59,655 nucleotides of DNA from Usnea hakonensis (GCA_013423325.1 BLJB01000266.1:1-59655); one strand, 5' to 3'. Positions 45,508 to 56,884 are shown, numbered from the stretch's first letter. The notes: generated by a model from the sequence alone, not told the origin. Made by a program: numbers and translations.

Positions 45508-47483
45508 TTTGGGTTTGAGCTTTGGATTTGGCAGTGGGAAGATGGACACTGGTGATGAAAAAAAAAAAAGGTGCAGATCGTTCAACGTCAAGTTGAACGC
45601 AAAGAGAGTGCAAAAAGTGCGTGCTGAAGAATGAAGGGCGTGGACGTTCGACGTCCGAGATCCAAAAGATTGACTGTACAAGGAAGGAGTACCTTGAATT
45701 CTTGTTATCCTGGGAGGTGCTCTCGATTCTTATACGGAACTTTCTGGCGTGGATTCTGGCGTGGACACTTAACACAAGCGGCGTAAAACACCATTCTCGT
45801 TCCAATCGCAACAGAACGGTCCTGAAGGGAAGCTGGAGATTGGCTAGTGGAGGCCGATTCATTCATGGCTGCATGTTATTGAAGCCAGAAGGTGTAGGAA
45901 ATGCTCTAATCCGTTGTCAACTGCTATCATCAGACGTTAGGATTATTTTTAGCGTGTCGCAGAATTTGTGCCACATCGAGTAAGTTTCGGATTACTGGGG
46001 CGACAACGTGCTGGATTGATGATATCAGAAAGTTTTTTAATTGCCAAAAGCCTTCCATGAGAATAGAGATCTTCCTGACGCTTGGCACAGTACCTTTATC
46101 GAATGGTGATTTAGCAGTTGGAGAATCCGCTGAGGACTTGATGTGAGTGAGGCGACTCGTTTTGGTTTTGTGTTAGGGGGGTTTCCCCATACTTAGCCCT
46201 AGAGACTGCCATTGCCAGTTGCCGTGCATAAGCCAATCGATCGGTAGCTGGTTGGAATTGGGGCCTTGGGATGCGACCTTGCGTTTTGGCAGGCTTATCA
46301 GTAGGTCCACAGACCTCCTTTGCCTCACGCTTGGATCGGGCGAAGACGCGCAAAAGGTAGAGGTTGCGAAAGCAGCGGCGCGGAGGGACAGGTAGAGCAT
46401 GCCAAGCTACATGCTATTGCAACCAAGACAAACGGTGAACTCTTGAGTCAACCAAATCATCCAGACCAGCGTTACTCAAATCGTAGTGTCACGAGCCGAG
46501 GCCTTGCACTAAGTCTCTTCTTAAGTGATGCAATCCAACATCATGAGGTCTTGCAGGCTCTGCTCCATCAGAGTACAGCGAACGGATCGCGGAATCAGGC
46601 AGGAAAATGAAGAAGGCAAGCTTGACTCCACACAGCGATTGGTAATTGCACGCTTTATCAGTATGTTGGCGGCGTACAACAGTAATGCTTTGCCGCACGG
46701 TCCCGTCGCGTTTCAGAATACCATTGGTTGCCAGTCTTGCAATAATTTTTGCTGCAAATCCGGTTTCAAGTGATCCAGGCTTAGTAGATTAGTGTATGAA
46801 CCAATGAAATGTTATGAAGACAGCAGTCTTCATTGTACCTGGTTGGTTACACTTGGGGTAGAACCCAACTGTGCCCATCTGCATCATGTACAGTAGAGTG
46901 CAAAGTTGAGACGACTCTCCGCTTCCGTCGGCTCCGGTCACCTTGCCTCGGCATGCTGGACTGCTGCATGCATTTATTGAAGCACGTAATGATAATTGTC
47001 AAGATGGCACGTACATTCGTGCGAGCTCAGCTTAATCATGGTAGCCTGTAATAGGAGACGTATGGCTATGACACGTGTTTCATGTAGAAGAGGATGAAGC
47101 CACGGTTGCCATACTCTATGTTGAGAAATCTGCAGTCTCAAAGACACTCCCGAACACAATGGCCTGACTCAATAGACGTTCCCATCTAGCATCGGCACTA
47201 AATTGCATCTACAACATAACATACCGGCGCGCTAATCCCAATTCGGTCTCAAGATGCGAGATATCAAAAATGCCAAGCCCTGCAAGCCGAGGCTCACGGG
47301 TTGACTGAAGAGCGATTCGGGCTGATGATACCCCTGTGTGATTAATCATTGTGAAAATGGAACACGATTCTAGCACGTCTTCGAGGCTGTTTTCCCAATA
47401 ATAAAGAATACAGGGGTAATGATATCCCGACTTCTGCCACACGAGCACAACAACTTGCGAGTCATAGTCCAATCGCATGCGCA
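45508..47483. other. Intergenic, no supported gene
   Basis: The first part is the promoter of the BYS1 gene, with an A-rich tract at about 45559-45570. The remaining 1.7 kb has only short frames with no family resemblance (for example 46320-46610 and the minus strand 47505-47209). Nothing is supported. Confidence 0.45.
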
Positions 47484-47797
47484 ATGATGCTCCCATACAA
47501 TGCACACATAAACGAATTCCACCGATCCCACCTTGTCGATAGAGAGCGCATCATCAGAGAAGAATGTCCTTCTCTATATGAAGCAGCTGGAATCCCACCA
47601 GCTCCTCTCTCAACAACAACCCACTCTCCAACCCAAATATCTCCCAGATCCCACACCAGCAACGCAGTCCGCTGCCCACAATCACCTCCTCCCACCTCCC
47701 CAGCTCTAAACCCTTAAAGCTCCAACCCCCCCAAACCTCAACACCCCCAACCAAACACCCCCACCACCACCAACAACAAAAAAACCCAATCCACAAA

Positions 47798-48268
47798 ATG
47801 TGCCACAACAAACCCCTCACCCCCCGCTGCCCAACCTGCCACAAACCCGCCCCCCGACACCGCTGCCACTGCCCCTCCAAACACACCTCCTCACACCCCG
47901 ACACCCCACCCACCTACGCCGCAGCCACGGGCACGCAACCACCAACACCAGCTCAATCGCGCGTATCCATTCCATCCCGCTGCGGGCGTCGGGCTTACCG
48001 CGGATATGGGCACCAACAACGACGGCAGTGCCATGGACCAATACGCTTGCTCATCGGATTGGTAATGCGCAAAGTGCAAGAGAAGAAAGAGGCGAGAGGG
48101 GGGATAGCGCGCGATGTTGAAAGACAGAGCGAGGGTGCAGGGCAGGAGGAAGGGGTGCTTGAGATTTGGGATGAGAAGCGGAAGGATGTCAAGGGAGAAG
48201 AGGAGGAGGAGAAGAAGGGCGGGGATATTGAGGTCTTAGAGCGGTCTGTTAGTCGCTTGTCTTTCTGA
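47798..48268 (+). CDS. Doubtful small protein, Cys/Pro-rich start and acidic/Lys end
   Basis: A 156-residue frame starting MCHNKPLTPRCPTCHKP, with several Cys and His spaced as in small zinc-binding proteins, followed by a Lys/Glu-rich C-terminal half. An upstream frame (47484-47717) may be its 5' exon. The region goes from C-rich to G-rich near 48055, as do five confident genes here, which weakly supports it being a gene. In a second frame 47990-48055 encodes a more natural-looking peptide (DMGTNNDGSAMDQYACSSDW), so the true reading may need a small intron or the frame may be broken. No family is recognised; much of this could be composition-driven. Confidence 0.25.
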   Translation: MCHNKPLTPRCPTCHKPAPRHRCHCPSKHTSSHPDTPPTYAAATGTQPPTPAQSRVSIPSRCGRRAYRGYGHQQRRQCHGPIRLLIGLVMRKVQEKKEARGGIARDVERQSEGAGQEEGVLEIWDEKRKDVKGEEEEEKKGGDIEVLERSVSRLSF

Positions 48269-49061
48269 GAGCCGGGAGAAAAGAGGGCAGGGGAGGGGAT
48301 GGTGAGGAGAAACTTACTCACCAGGCAACGAGTAAAATGGGGGGGTTTGACGGCAGATGTATCAAGTCCAGGGACGTGCAGCGATGAGAATAGAATACCA
48401 TTTTACACAGCAATCTAGAGCCAGCATCCAAAGCAGCAAATAAACAACACCTTAATCCCATTCCCGCTCACGCGCCAAATGAAAAGAAAGGAAAACATGC
48501 TAGCATGCAGGTAGCTCCATTTGGACATCAAAATAATCGCTCTTACGACCTCTGATTCCAACTCCCTCACAGACGAGTACCCACGCTCCCCTTCCCCAAC
48601 CAGCTCCCCGCCCTCCTCTCCTTCCCTCCCCCCTTCAAACCGCATCTCCCCCGTCCCCCCTCACATCCCTAGCGCCCACCATCACTATATTTCATATTTC
48701 ATATTTCATATTTCATAGACGGTGATGTAAGGATTTAGGGGAGTTGTAGTTGTTATAGGGTCAAAGGGGAGCGGAGATGGAGAGGTTTTGATGGATGTGA
48801 GTGGTGGATATGAGTGGTGGTTGGGTGTGGGGGAGGAGAGGGGGGAGAGGGGGGGAAGAGAGGGTGGGGAGGATGGAGGGTAGGATGGTGTATAGATAGT
48901 GTTGGATCGTAGGTGAGAGGGATATGTCATGAGCTACATGAGATTGTCTATTGACGATCAGAAGCTCAGTGGTAGGTAAGAGAGCCAACGGCAGTAACCC
49001 ACAAAATGCCCGCTTAGAAAAGGCTCATTAACGCAAGAACCCCCAATCTCCGCTCCCAACC
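48269..49061. other. Intergenic with C-to-G switch and ATTTCAT tandem repeat
   Basis: The plus strand is C-rich from about 48590 to 48670 and G-rich from about 48720 to 48890, with four tandem copies of ATTTCAT at about 48690-48717 at the junction. No open frame is credible. This is the 3' side of the minus-strand expansin-like gene. Confidence 0.5.
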
Positions 49062-49763
49062 TCACCTCCCCGGTTTCACCCCCACCGCGTCCTCAGCCCC
49101 ACTAGTAGCCACATACCTAGACCAATCCTGAAAATCGCCCACCTCCCCCTCCCACGCCCCCCCACAATCCACCCTCTCAATACTCGCCACCGCCAACCCC
49201 GCCGTATGCCCATCCTCCCCGGCACTCGGCGGGGCCCCCTCGCTTCCCCAAAACGCATCACTAGCGCCCGTATCCGCGCACAAATCCACCACCGTCACGC
49301 TACCAAACGCATCGACCGGATTGTCCGCATTCTGATTACACTGAAACCCATCAGGCCCGCCCGTCGGCTTGGACGGGTCCGGCGCGCACGTGTTATCGAT
49401 CATGACGACGATGGGCGGGGTGCCGAGGGGCCCGGCTTTTTGCTTGTTGCCGTCGATTTTGGTGGCGTTGGTGAGGCGCCAGCAGGTGCCGCATTGGCCG
49501 GGGAGGCCTGGGGTGTTCCAGTAGTTGGAGACGGCAGCTTGGTAGGAACCGTTGGTGCCGAGGAAGCCGCAGGCTGGGGGTTGGGAGCCGCATTGGCCGC
49601 CGTAGGCGGTGATTGTTGCTTGGTAGACTTGGCCTGAGGACGCGCTGTTTGTGGAGTTGGTGGTGGCTGGGTTTTGCGTGTTGTTTGCTCCGGGAGAAGT
49701 GGCTGGAGCAGAGAGCACGAGGGAGGCATGGCCAAGTGCCCAGAGACAAATTGAAGGCAACAT
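49062..49763 (-). CDS. Secreted double-psi beta-barrel (expansin-like/RlpA-like) protein
   Basis: Predicted extracellular protein with a DPBB fold, as in expansins, barwin and GH45-like proteins; probably acts on or binds cell-wall material. Single exon of 233 residues. The start at 49763 gives a signal peptide (SICLWALGHASLVLSAPA); an upstream ATG at 49988 would not. A short Asn/Thr/Ser linker precedes the barrel: ATITAYGGQCGSQPPACGFL, then GLPGQCGTCWRLTN, PPIVVMIDNTC, FGSVTVVDLCADTGASDAFW. These are the expected cysteine and Asp positions. The C-terminal part (VASIERVDC) resembles the last strand. The gene sense strand is C-rich at the 5' part and G/T-rich after about 49395. It looks intact. 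Confidence 0.82.
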   Translation of the reverse strand: MLPSICLWALGHASLVLSAPATSPGANNTQNPATTNSTNSASSGQVYQATITAYGGQCGSQPPACGFLGTNGSYQAAVSNYWNTPGLPGQCGTCWRLTNATKIDGNKQKAGPLGTPPIVVMIDNTCAPDPSKPTGGPDGFQCNQNADNPVDAFGSVTVVDLCADTGASDAFWGSEGAPPSAGEDGHTAGLAVASIERVDCGGAWEGEVGDFQDWSRYVATSGAEDAVGVKPGR

Positions 49764-51360
49764 ATTGGAGTGAGAAGTGGACCACAAAAGGGTAGATGGT
49801 TGGAGAATGAAATTTGAAGGGAGTGGAGGCGTTTGACTAGATGACTGGGCAAAGAGAAGACCTGAACCACTTATGACTCTTTCACAATCTCTTTCTTCCT
49901 CTCCTTGATATACGAGAAAGCGACATCTTGGTCCGTAGTGATTTTCCAGACGGGACGGAGAAGTAGTACATGATCGCCCCGAAACCATTGATTCGTCTGT
50001 GCTTTTTTAAGAGGCGGCTCGGACCATGTGTTTTGGAATGACATCAAAGGGGCTGCACGTCCCGCAACGAGGGACAGAATCAAAAGGCGGCCCACATATC
50101 AGGACAGACCACCAACAAGAAAGAGTAAATCTACATACCTCTTCTCGTTTCAAGCTGGTGAATGTCTCTTTTTCGTTCCGGTCCAGTTAGCAGATTGGAT
50201 AGCTGTTTTGCTTCTATGTTGTAAGCAAGGTAGAGACGAGATGATAGGGAGTCAGCGGTTTATAAAGTTGACATGATTGTCGCTTATCATTCATCTTGTA
50301 CCAAAGGTGCTTCATCCACTTGGATTGTGGTCGACCTTGTCCTTAGCTCAGATAGACTGGAGCGCTCGGCTCGAACCTCTGATGTCAGGGTCATTGTTGT
50401 AGGCCAAATTGACTCTGAAACAATCGCAACGACTCAAAAAAGCATACCACGTTCAAGGCCTCATATTCACGAGGGCGGGTCAAGTGCGTCCCAAAAGCTT
50501 CGGGCTTCTTATAAACCCAGACTCTGCGACCAACAATTTTCGTATTTTTAAGTTTGCCCTTTGCTTTACCACCTACACCTTGTATTCATAGCTGCCCGCT
50601 TTGTAGCGAAGATTGCTTCAAGGGATGCCGGAACAACTACAGGTAGCATGATCATTGATGGACGTCACGACCGGGGCCCGCAAAGTCTAGATGAAACATG
50701 GCTCCTTTCGGTCGTTCAACACGTCTCACCCCATCTTTGGACAAAGAATGACTGTATGCTGTTAATGGTAGGTCCTGGCGGCCTCGGGAACCCACGGATA
50801 TAAAAAGATTCGAATTAGTGTACTTTTAAAAACCTACCATACCATTTTCCCTGTATCAAGGTTGCCGATATAACATGAGCATTGGGAAGCACTCTAGATG
50901 AGAGAATTGTTGGTAGCTGATGGCTGTTTCATATGGTGTTCACATCTCTTTTTTCGTTAGATCGTGGGGGCCAAATCAGCCGCCGAACCCGCCTTTGAGA
51001 TAAAATTAGAACCTCCATTGGAGAGATCCCGTGCCAAGGACATAGGATACCATACTAGACAGGGAGTGTGATCGACGAGGATAACACACTGTTTGCCTCA
51101 GTCCCATACGGCCCACAATCTCGTACAAGGATCGCTCCATGCCGGAGCAGTAGACACGAAACACCTACGTGACTATTTCGGTCTGCGGTACCGTACTTGA
51201 GCGTGAAATACGTTATAACGAGGTCGATAAGTGCACATAAAATAATGCATGCGCCCATGATAGACCAAAGCCTGTGCATCTCGAGCAGTCTCAGCGATTG
51301 TATGCCTTCTTTTCGAGTTCAACAGATTTCCTTAGGTTAGAGATATATCGAGTTTTCATA
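49764..51360. other. Intergenic, no supported gene
   Basis: The first part is the promoter of the minus-strand expansin-like gene. The rest is the upstream region of the 51.36-kb gene. Frames such as 50273-50551 and 50561-50803 have no family match. Nothing else is seen. Confidence 0.5.
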
Positions 51361-52586
51361 ATGTATGCATCCAGCCTTGCCTTTGCTGCGGTTCTAGTCG
51401 TGCCCTCGTTCTGTGGACTACTTCCACGACGACCCGAAAGTTCAGCATCGAATGCATCCCAATCATCTAGCACAGGCGATCCACCTTGGCAACCTGTTCC
51501 CTTGGTCAACCCCAAGGCAGACAATACGTACAATACTCCAGGGCCCTGGCGTCCGGGACTGCCACCCGATTCAAATGACATCGGGCCTGAGATCTACAAC
51601 GCACGGAGCATTGATATCCCTTTTGGACGACTTCATCAAGGCAACATGATGTATTTCAAAGAAGGGGAGCTCAACGTGCCAGGAGCAATCACTGATCAGT
51701 GGAACCCTGGACAGTACGATTTTGCGAACCAGTCTGCCTGCGGAATCCCGGACAGCGCCTTCCTTAATAGCAAAGTGGCCATCCACCCTTATTGGCTCAA
51801 ATACGCCCCCGATGATCTGGGACTCAATCGTAAGATTCTAAATCCTTCCTCTAGGCTGAATCAACGCCAGAGACCGTTCGAGGACAGCGACGCTTGTTGT
51901 GTACCGTCGACGGTATAAGTACTAGCTAACCAATTGAAATACTATTCCAGGCTTTTGCATGCAAGATGTTTGCATAAATTATATCCGCAACGACTGGACC
52001 AACGACATGATCTCCAAGGTTACCGATATTTGTTGTACGGATCCTAATGATCCAAGCTGCTGTGCGACCCCAAACGATATCAAAATCGATCGCACCAAAG
52101 CTCTGGTGCTTTACGGCTACAGTGGACAGCAGCCGCAGGATGTTCCCGCACTCAGTGGTGATAAGTATCCCGAGGTAGCAAACTGGATTTTCTCTCATTG
52201 CTGGGATGAAGTAAGTGCAGAATTTCCCGATTGCGTGCTAGCATATGAAACACACAATCCTCACGTCTACTGTCCAGGCACTCGTGCAACCTGATTACGC
52301 AGACAATTGGTGGTCACAGCCAGAGATGCCAAATAATGAGAACGGTTGGCAGGGTCGGCTTGACACTCAGCAGCAGCAGAATAACCAGGTGTCATATCCT
52401 GCTAAAGGTTGGGCAACTTACCCACTGGGAGGTTATATGGATCACACTGTCCAACCTATCACTGACTGGGCTCCTGGTGACCCGACCCCCTCGTGGTCAC
52501 CTGTTGCGGGAGGTAAAGGATTCGGAAGCCCTGCTAGTAGTGGAAGTGGTAATTTGAGTTCTGTTCACAGCGCCCACCGGCGATGA
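51361..52586 (+). CDS. Secreted cysteine-containing protein of unknown family
   Basis: Three exons: 51361-51829, 51951-52210 and 52278-52586, with introns of 121 and 67 bp that keep frame; the product is 345 residues. The N-terminus is a signal peptide (LAFAAVLVVPSFCGLLP) followed by a Ser/Asn/Pro-rich stretch. The middle is cysteine-rich: FANQSACGIPDSAF, SKVAIHPYWLKYA, RFCMQDVCINYI, then ISKVTDICCTDPNDPSCCATP with five Cys, and DIKIDRTKA. The order ACG, K-V-T-D-I-C and D-I-K-I-D resembles the double-psi barrel of expansins, so a DPBB relative is possible; I am not sure of this. The C-terminal third is Trp- and Pro-rich without cysteines. It is about 1.6 kb from the expansin-like gene. It looks intact. 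Confidence 0.78.
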
Positions 52587-53262
52587 AGAATTTGGTAGTC
52601 GGAGATTAAGTCTTCCATGTTCTTTTCGGTCTCTTATGAGGTCTATCCATATGACATCTTGTTGGTCTATGGTCGTAAGACCTAGATGAATAGTTTGGGA
52701 TGGAATATGGTGGATGGAGATTGTAGTGGAAATCTATCATAAACCGGGACTGGCTTCCTTTTGTACCTTGTACTGGTAGCAACCTTTGAATGAAGTCGTG
52801 CAAAAGGACGATGACCTGCATTGATATTGTTTTGCTCGTCTTCTTTTGCCCATAATCCAGGGCAAGAATCAAAGCAAGAAATGATACAGGCAACCGGAAG
52901 CTAGGCATAAAGTTATTCCGTGTGCCAAGCCACAGCTGAAAGTAATTCGAGCAAATGATTGGACGGTTCGTAACTTGAGTTGGCCCCACCAAACCCTACT
53001 TTACCTCGTCGTTCATCTTCTTCATCAACGGCCATATTAGCTGAACTGAACAGCCAGTCTATAAAAGCCAATAGAAATCCCCTGGATTTGAGACTGACCA
53101 TCACTCCTTTCCAACACAACATGGCACCTACGCCTATCCAGTTCCTTCACGTCTGAAGTGCTACATCGCCGACAAAGCCATTGAAGCAGCCCCTTCAAGA
53201 CACATCAACCCAACCATCGTTTAAAGTATCTCTTCGACGTGTGAACCAAAACGGTCTCCAAC
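52587..53262. other. Intergenic with TATA box of the ankyrin gene
   Basis: No gene is seen. TATAAAA at 53060-53066 lies about 200 bp before the ankyrin ATG, consistent with a 5' leader of 130-170 bases. A short minus-strand frame overlaps it without support. Confidence 0.5.
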
Positions 53263-54291
53263 ATGAGCGATCTTCCTCCACCCCCCTACACGCGCTTCGA
53301 CACAAATTTGGGGGCATCGGACTCCCCTACCAATACCTCAGTGTCCGAAATCACTCATCATCCTGGTTGGGACGCTGGCTTCGATGTTATAAGGGATGGT
53401 TCCAGGGAAATACCAAATACCCTCTTGACGGAAAAGCCACGCGAGGCGCAGCAAGACAAGAATAAAAAGGCAAAGCCTAGACAAAGAGACGGCGCACACC
53501 TTGGCGAAGCGCTATACGAAGCAGTCTCGAAATGCGATGCCAAGATCGTTGGCATGCTTCTTGATCACGGCGCAGACTGCAATTTCCGCCATTCGTGCGC
53601 GAAGCCGGCGTTGACCATTGCAGTAGGAAAGAACAGCTTCGAGATCGTGAAGATGCTGCTAGAGCGAGGGAAGCCAGATGTAGAAGCAAGGCCCCCAGCA
53701 GGAGAGACGGCACTGTACACCGCTGTGAGCAAGGGATATACGAACATGGTCGCGCTACTGCTCCAATGCGGAGCCAATGTCAATGCGAAACCGGACGGAG
53801 GGAAACCAGCACTGTTTGTGGCATACAAAAAAGAACGCAAGCAGGTTCTCGAGCTATTGTTGCATGCTCCCGATCTCATTATTGACGCGACACCACCAGG
53901 GGGCGTTGCGACGCTGTGGCACGCAGCAGAAAACGGGGATACTAAGGTAGTACACATGCTTCTAAGCAAGGGAGCCAAAGTAGATGTTAAACCTCCAGGC
54001 GGTTCAACAGCCATGTATCGTGCTGCTGTCAGGAAAGATTCAGCGACTGCAGGAGTACTCTTACAACATGGTGCTGACGTGAATGCAAGCCCACCTGGTG
54101 GTACTACTGCGCTGTGGCATGCTGCTTCCAAGGGCGACGAGTTGATGATTCGGCTACTGCTGATGTACAACGCTGATACTGATGTGAAACCACCAGGAGG
54201 AAAGACAGCATTGACTCAAGCAATCAAGAAAGGGAATAGCGAGGTGACACGCATACTTTTGGAGCATGGAGAAAACCGTGATCGTAACTAG
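53263..54291 (+). CDS. Ankyrin-repeat protein with PPGG-type repeats
   Basis: Single exon of 342 residues. The first 75 residues are Pro-rich (SDLPPPPYTRFD), then charged and Lys-rich (DKNKKAKPRQRDG). Eight ankyrin repeats follow from about residue 78 to the end; they carry the usual helix pattern (for example GYTNMVALLLQCGANVNA). Six successive repeats start with variants of xPPGGxTAL (for example KPPGGSTAMYRAA, SPPGGTTALWHAA, KPPGGKTALTQAI) instead of the usual G-x-TPLH turn. The repeats diverge from each other, so the array is old. No signal, membrane or enzymatic domain is visible, so it is probably an intracellular scaffold. It is followed by a TPR-SET gene on the same strand after about 200 bp. 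Confidence 0.88.
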   Translation: MSDLPPPPYTRFDTNLGASDSPTNTSVSEITHHPGWDAGFDVIRDGSREIPNTLLTEKPREAQQDKNKKAKPRQRDGAHLGEALYEAVSKCDAKIVGMLLDHGADCNFRHSCAKPALTIAVGKNSFEIVKMLLERGKPDVEARPPAGETALYTAVSKGYTNMVALLLQCGANVNAKPDGGKPALFVAYKKERKQVLELLLHAPDLIIDATPPGGVATLWHAAENGDTKVVHMLLSKGAKVDVKPPGGSTAMYRAAVRKDSATAGVLLQHGADVNASPPGGTTALWHAASKGDELMIRLLLMYNADTDVKPPGGKTALTQAIKKGNSEVTRILLEHGENRDRN

Positions 54292-54488
54292 ATGTTTGAA
54301 ATATTAAATGAGCCTGTGATCAGGCTGAGCTGGAATCTTGACCTGCTGTAGTCATTCTTATTTGTCTACTGATATTCGCATAGCCGCCGCTAAGCGCCAC
54401 AAGTCTCCTCCTCAACACCTTTTGAATCTTCACTGCAAGTCCCATATCCGTTTCTCACCACCACTTGGCAATTAAAAAAGCGAGGGGA

Positions 54489-56884
54489 ATGTCCTATCCG
54501 CAGCTTACTATGAGCGAGGTACCTGGAAGTGAGCATTCGGCGAAAGAGTTGCACGTAAAGGATGCCCCAGGCCAAGCCGGTCATCTGCGCCGAGTCGATC
54601 GACTCAAATCTGAATCAGCTCGAGATGATCTTGTGAAAGCCCATATGGCATGGTATGAAAGCTTGAAACCAACGAATATTCAGGGCAGCGGATTCATCCC
54701 ACGTCATTTCGACCTTCCGCCTTCGTATCTGCCATCTGTCACACCTTTGAAAGAACTCAAAAAGCTCTACATCGACGACTTGACCCCGGGAACCCATCAC
54801 CGCGGTTTGTATATTTTGCTCAGAGCGATAACGCCGTCTATTAGGATGGCAGTGACGATCACAATCGTGGAAGACGAGAAGGAAGATGTCGTTACGTTCC
54901 ATTTCAACCATCTCGAAGAAGGCGCTTATCCTACAGCTGGAAGCATACAAGAAGATAGTGTCTGCATAATCAAAGAGCCCTGGATTGTTCTCTCGAGAGA
55001 CGGCGCTTACGTTTTACGAGTGGACCATGTAAGCGATGTGATCTGGCTTCCTAAGATGGACAGCAGGAGACCTTTGGCATGGCAGCCACAAGATAATATT
55101 GCGATCAAAACAGCAAAGCAGTGGAAAGATGATGGCAATGATGCAATCAGAGCTGGCAAGCTGCAAGGAGCAGTCGAATGGTAAGGAGAGACACCCTTCG
55201 AGAACAGAAATTCAGGCTGACTCGTCCTCAGTTACACTTCCGCACTTCAGGCTGGCACAACAACAGAAGATGCACAAGTGATCACTTTGAACCGTTCTCT
55301 GGCATATTTGAAGCTCAAGAGTTTCGACAAAGCACTGGAAGATGCTGGAGGATACACTGTCAATGCTAGGCAGAGCGAAAAAGGGCTCTATCGCACGGCT
55401 CGCTCGATGTACGAGTTGGGCAGATTCAAGGAAAGCCAAACAGTGTTGACTGCTCTTCTGGCACAGTATCCAGGGAATGAGGCCGCGATCAAAGAATTAC
55501 GTCGAGTTGACAAGCGGATTCAAGAGCAAGATCATGGGCTGTTCGATTTCTTAGCGATGCAAAAGGCAGCTGCGGAAGAGTCCTCGCCTTGTCTCGATGT
55601 GGCAACGTATGTGGGACCGGTAGAAATCAGAGAGACAGAAACTCGTGGCCGTGGCTTGTTCACTACAAAGGATGTCGCTGCTGGAGATCTCCTACTCTGC
55701 GAAAAGGCCTTTTCATACTCGTTTCTAGGCAATGCATCAACGATGAACGTCATGGATGGAAGCACACTCAAAGGAACCAAGCTAGCTCTCGTTGAGCCTT
55801 TGATACATAAGTTGTTCAGAAATCCTTCGCTTATTCCATCCATCACTGCGCTTCACCATGGAACTTATAAGCCGGCCAAGCACAAGATTGTGGACGGAAC
55901 ACCTATCATTGATACGTATGCATCTTCCATTTCTTTCCTCACCGGATTCTATGCTATACTGATTTGCGTGACAGGTTCCTTATCGACCGCATCTTATCTT
56001 TGAATGTCTTCGAGAGCTCGCGAGCGTCCATCCTATCACGATTTGGCAGAGTAGGGATTCCGGATGCGAAGCGGGAGAAACATGAGCATGCATGCAGCCT
56101 TTATGTCAAAGCGTCCTACATCAACCACAGCTGCTATAGTAATGCGCGGCGTAGCTTCATTGCAGATGTGCTCATTTTGCGTGCCACCCGCAACGTTGCT
56201 GCTGGGCAGGAGATCACTTTCTGGTATGCACTACCTAAAGCTGATCACAGTTTCGACAAGACGCAAGAGAAGTTAAAGAACTGGGACTTTGAATGCAGCT
56301 GCGAAATCTGCAGTCTTGATCGGGAGACTGCTGATGAGAAAAAGAAGAAGCGTTCTGCTTTGTTGAAGGAGTTGGATGTCGCTGCAAAGCACGTTGTGGG
56401 TGAAACAGGTCTTGCAAACGTTGAAAGGTTGCTGGCTGCCATTGAGCAGACATACTCCGTCCCTGCCGCAATGGTTCCACGTCTTGCCCTCTGGGATCTT
56501 TATCTTGCCCTGACCCGCGTTTATGTCTCTAATGAGGGTCCGGAAAGGACCATCATGACCGCATGGAGGGTGCTGGCCGCTTTGGGATTCGTAGTCAAGC
56601 GAGATTCATCTTCAGTATTCTCTCCCTTCGAAGTGGAGCAGTGGGGACTGATGGCAGACCCTCTCATCGAAACTTGGGTACATCTATGGCTATCTTATGA
56701 ATTTCTTCGCCCTCGTCAGCCAATGCTAAGCGCCAGAGCGGAGCAATATGCTAAGATTACATATAGGATATGCATTGGGGAGGATGAGAGCTTTGAGGAG
56801 AAAGTGGGGAGTGTAGCGAGGAAGATTCTAAACGGAGGTGCAGACCTGGGTATGGCATTCATGTGTCTGAGCAAGGACCAGTAA
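54489..56884 (+). CDS. TPR-SET domain protein (SMYD-like methyltransferase)
   Basis: Predicted lysine methyltransferase of the TPR-plus-SET (SMYD-like) group; substrate unknown. Three exons: 54489-55180, 55232-55915 and 55975-56884, with introns of 51 and 59 bp; the product is 761 residues (an ATG at 54465 would add 8). A TPR region covers about residues 205-330: AKQWKDDGNDAIRAGK, the TPR hallmark start, then VITLNRSLAYLKLKSFDKALEDA and LYRTARSMYELGRFKE. The SET domain is split, as in SMYD proteins: the start GRGLFTTKDVAAGDLLLCEK, then after the second intron YINHSCYSN (the NHSC cofactor loop), AGQEITFWYA and the post-SET zinc motif CSCEIC. No MYND zinc finger is visible in the insert. It looks intact and probably works in the nucleus or cytosol. 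Confidence 0.88.

Noticed and set aside
45088..45634. Plus-strand frames opposite the BYS1 gene, including a poly-Leu stretch
   Set aside because: They mirror the Ser/Asn linker of the real minus-strand gene and have no independent support.
53565..54170. 201-codon minus-strand frame opposite the ankyrin gene
   Set aside because: It is the antisense of the PPGG ankyrin repeats; the plus strand has a clear family match.
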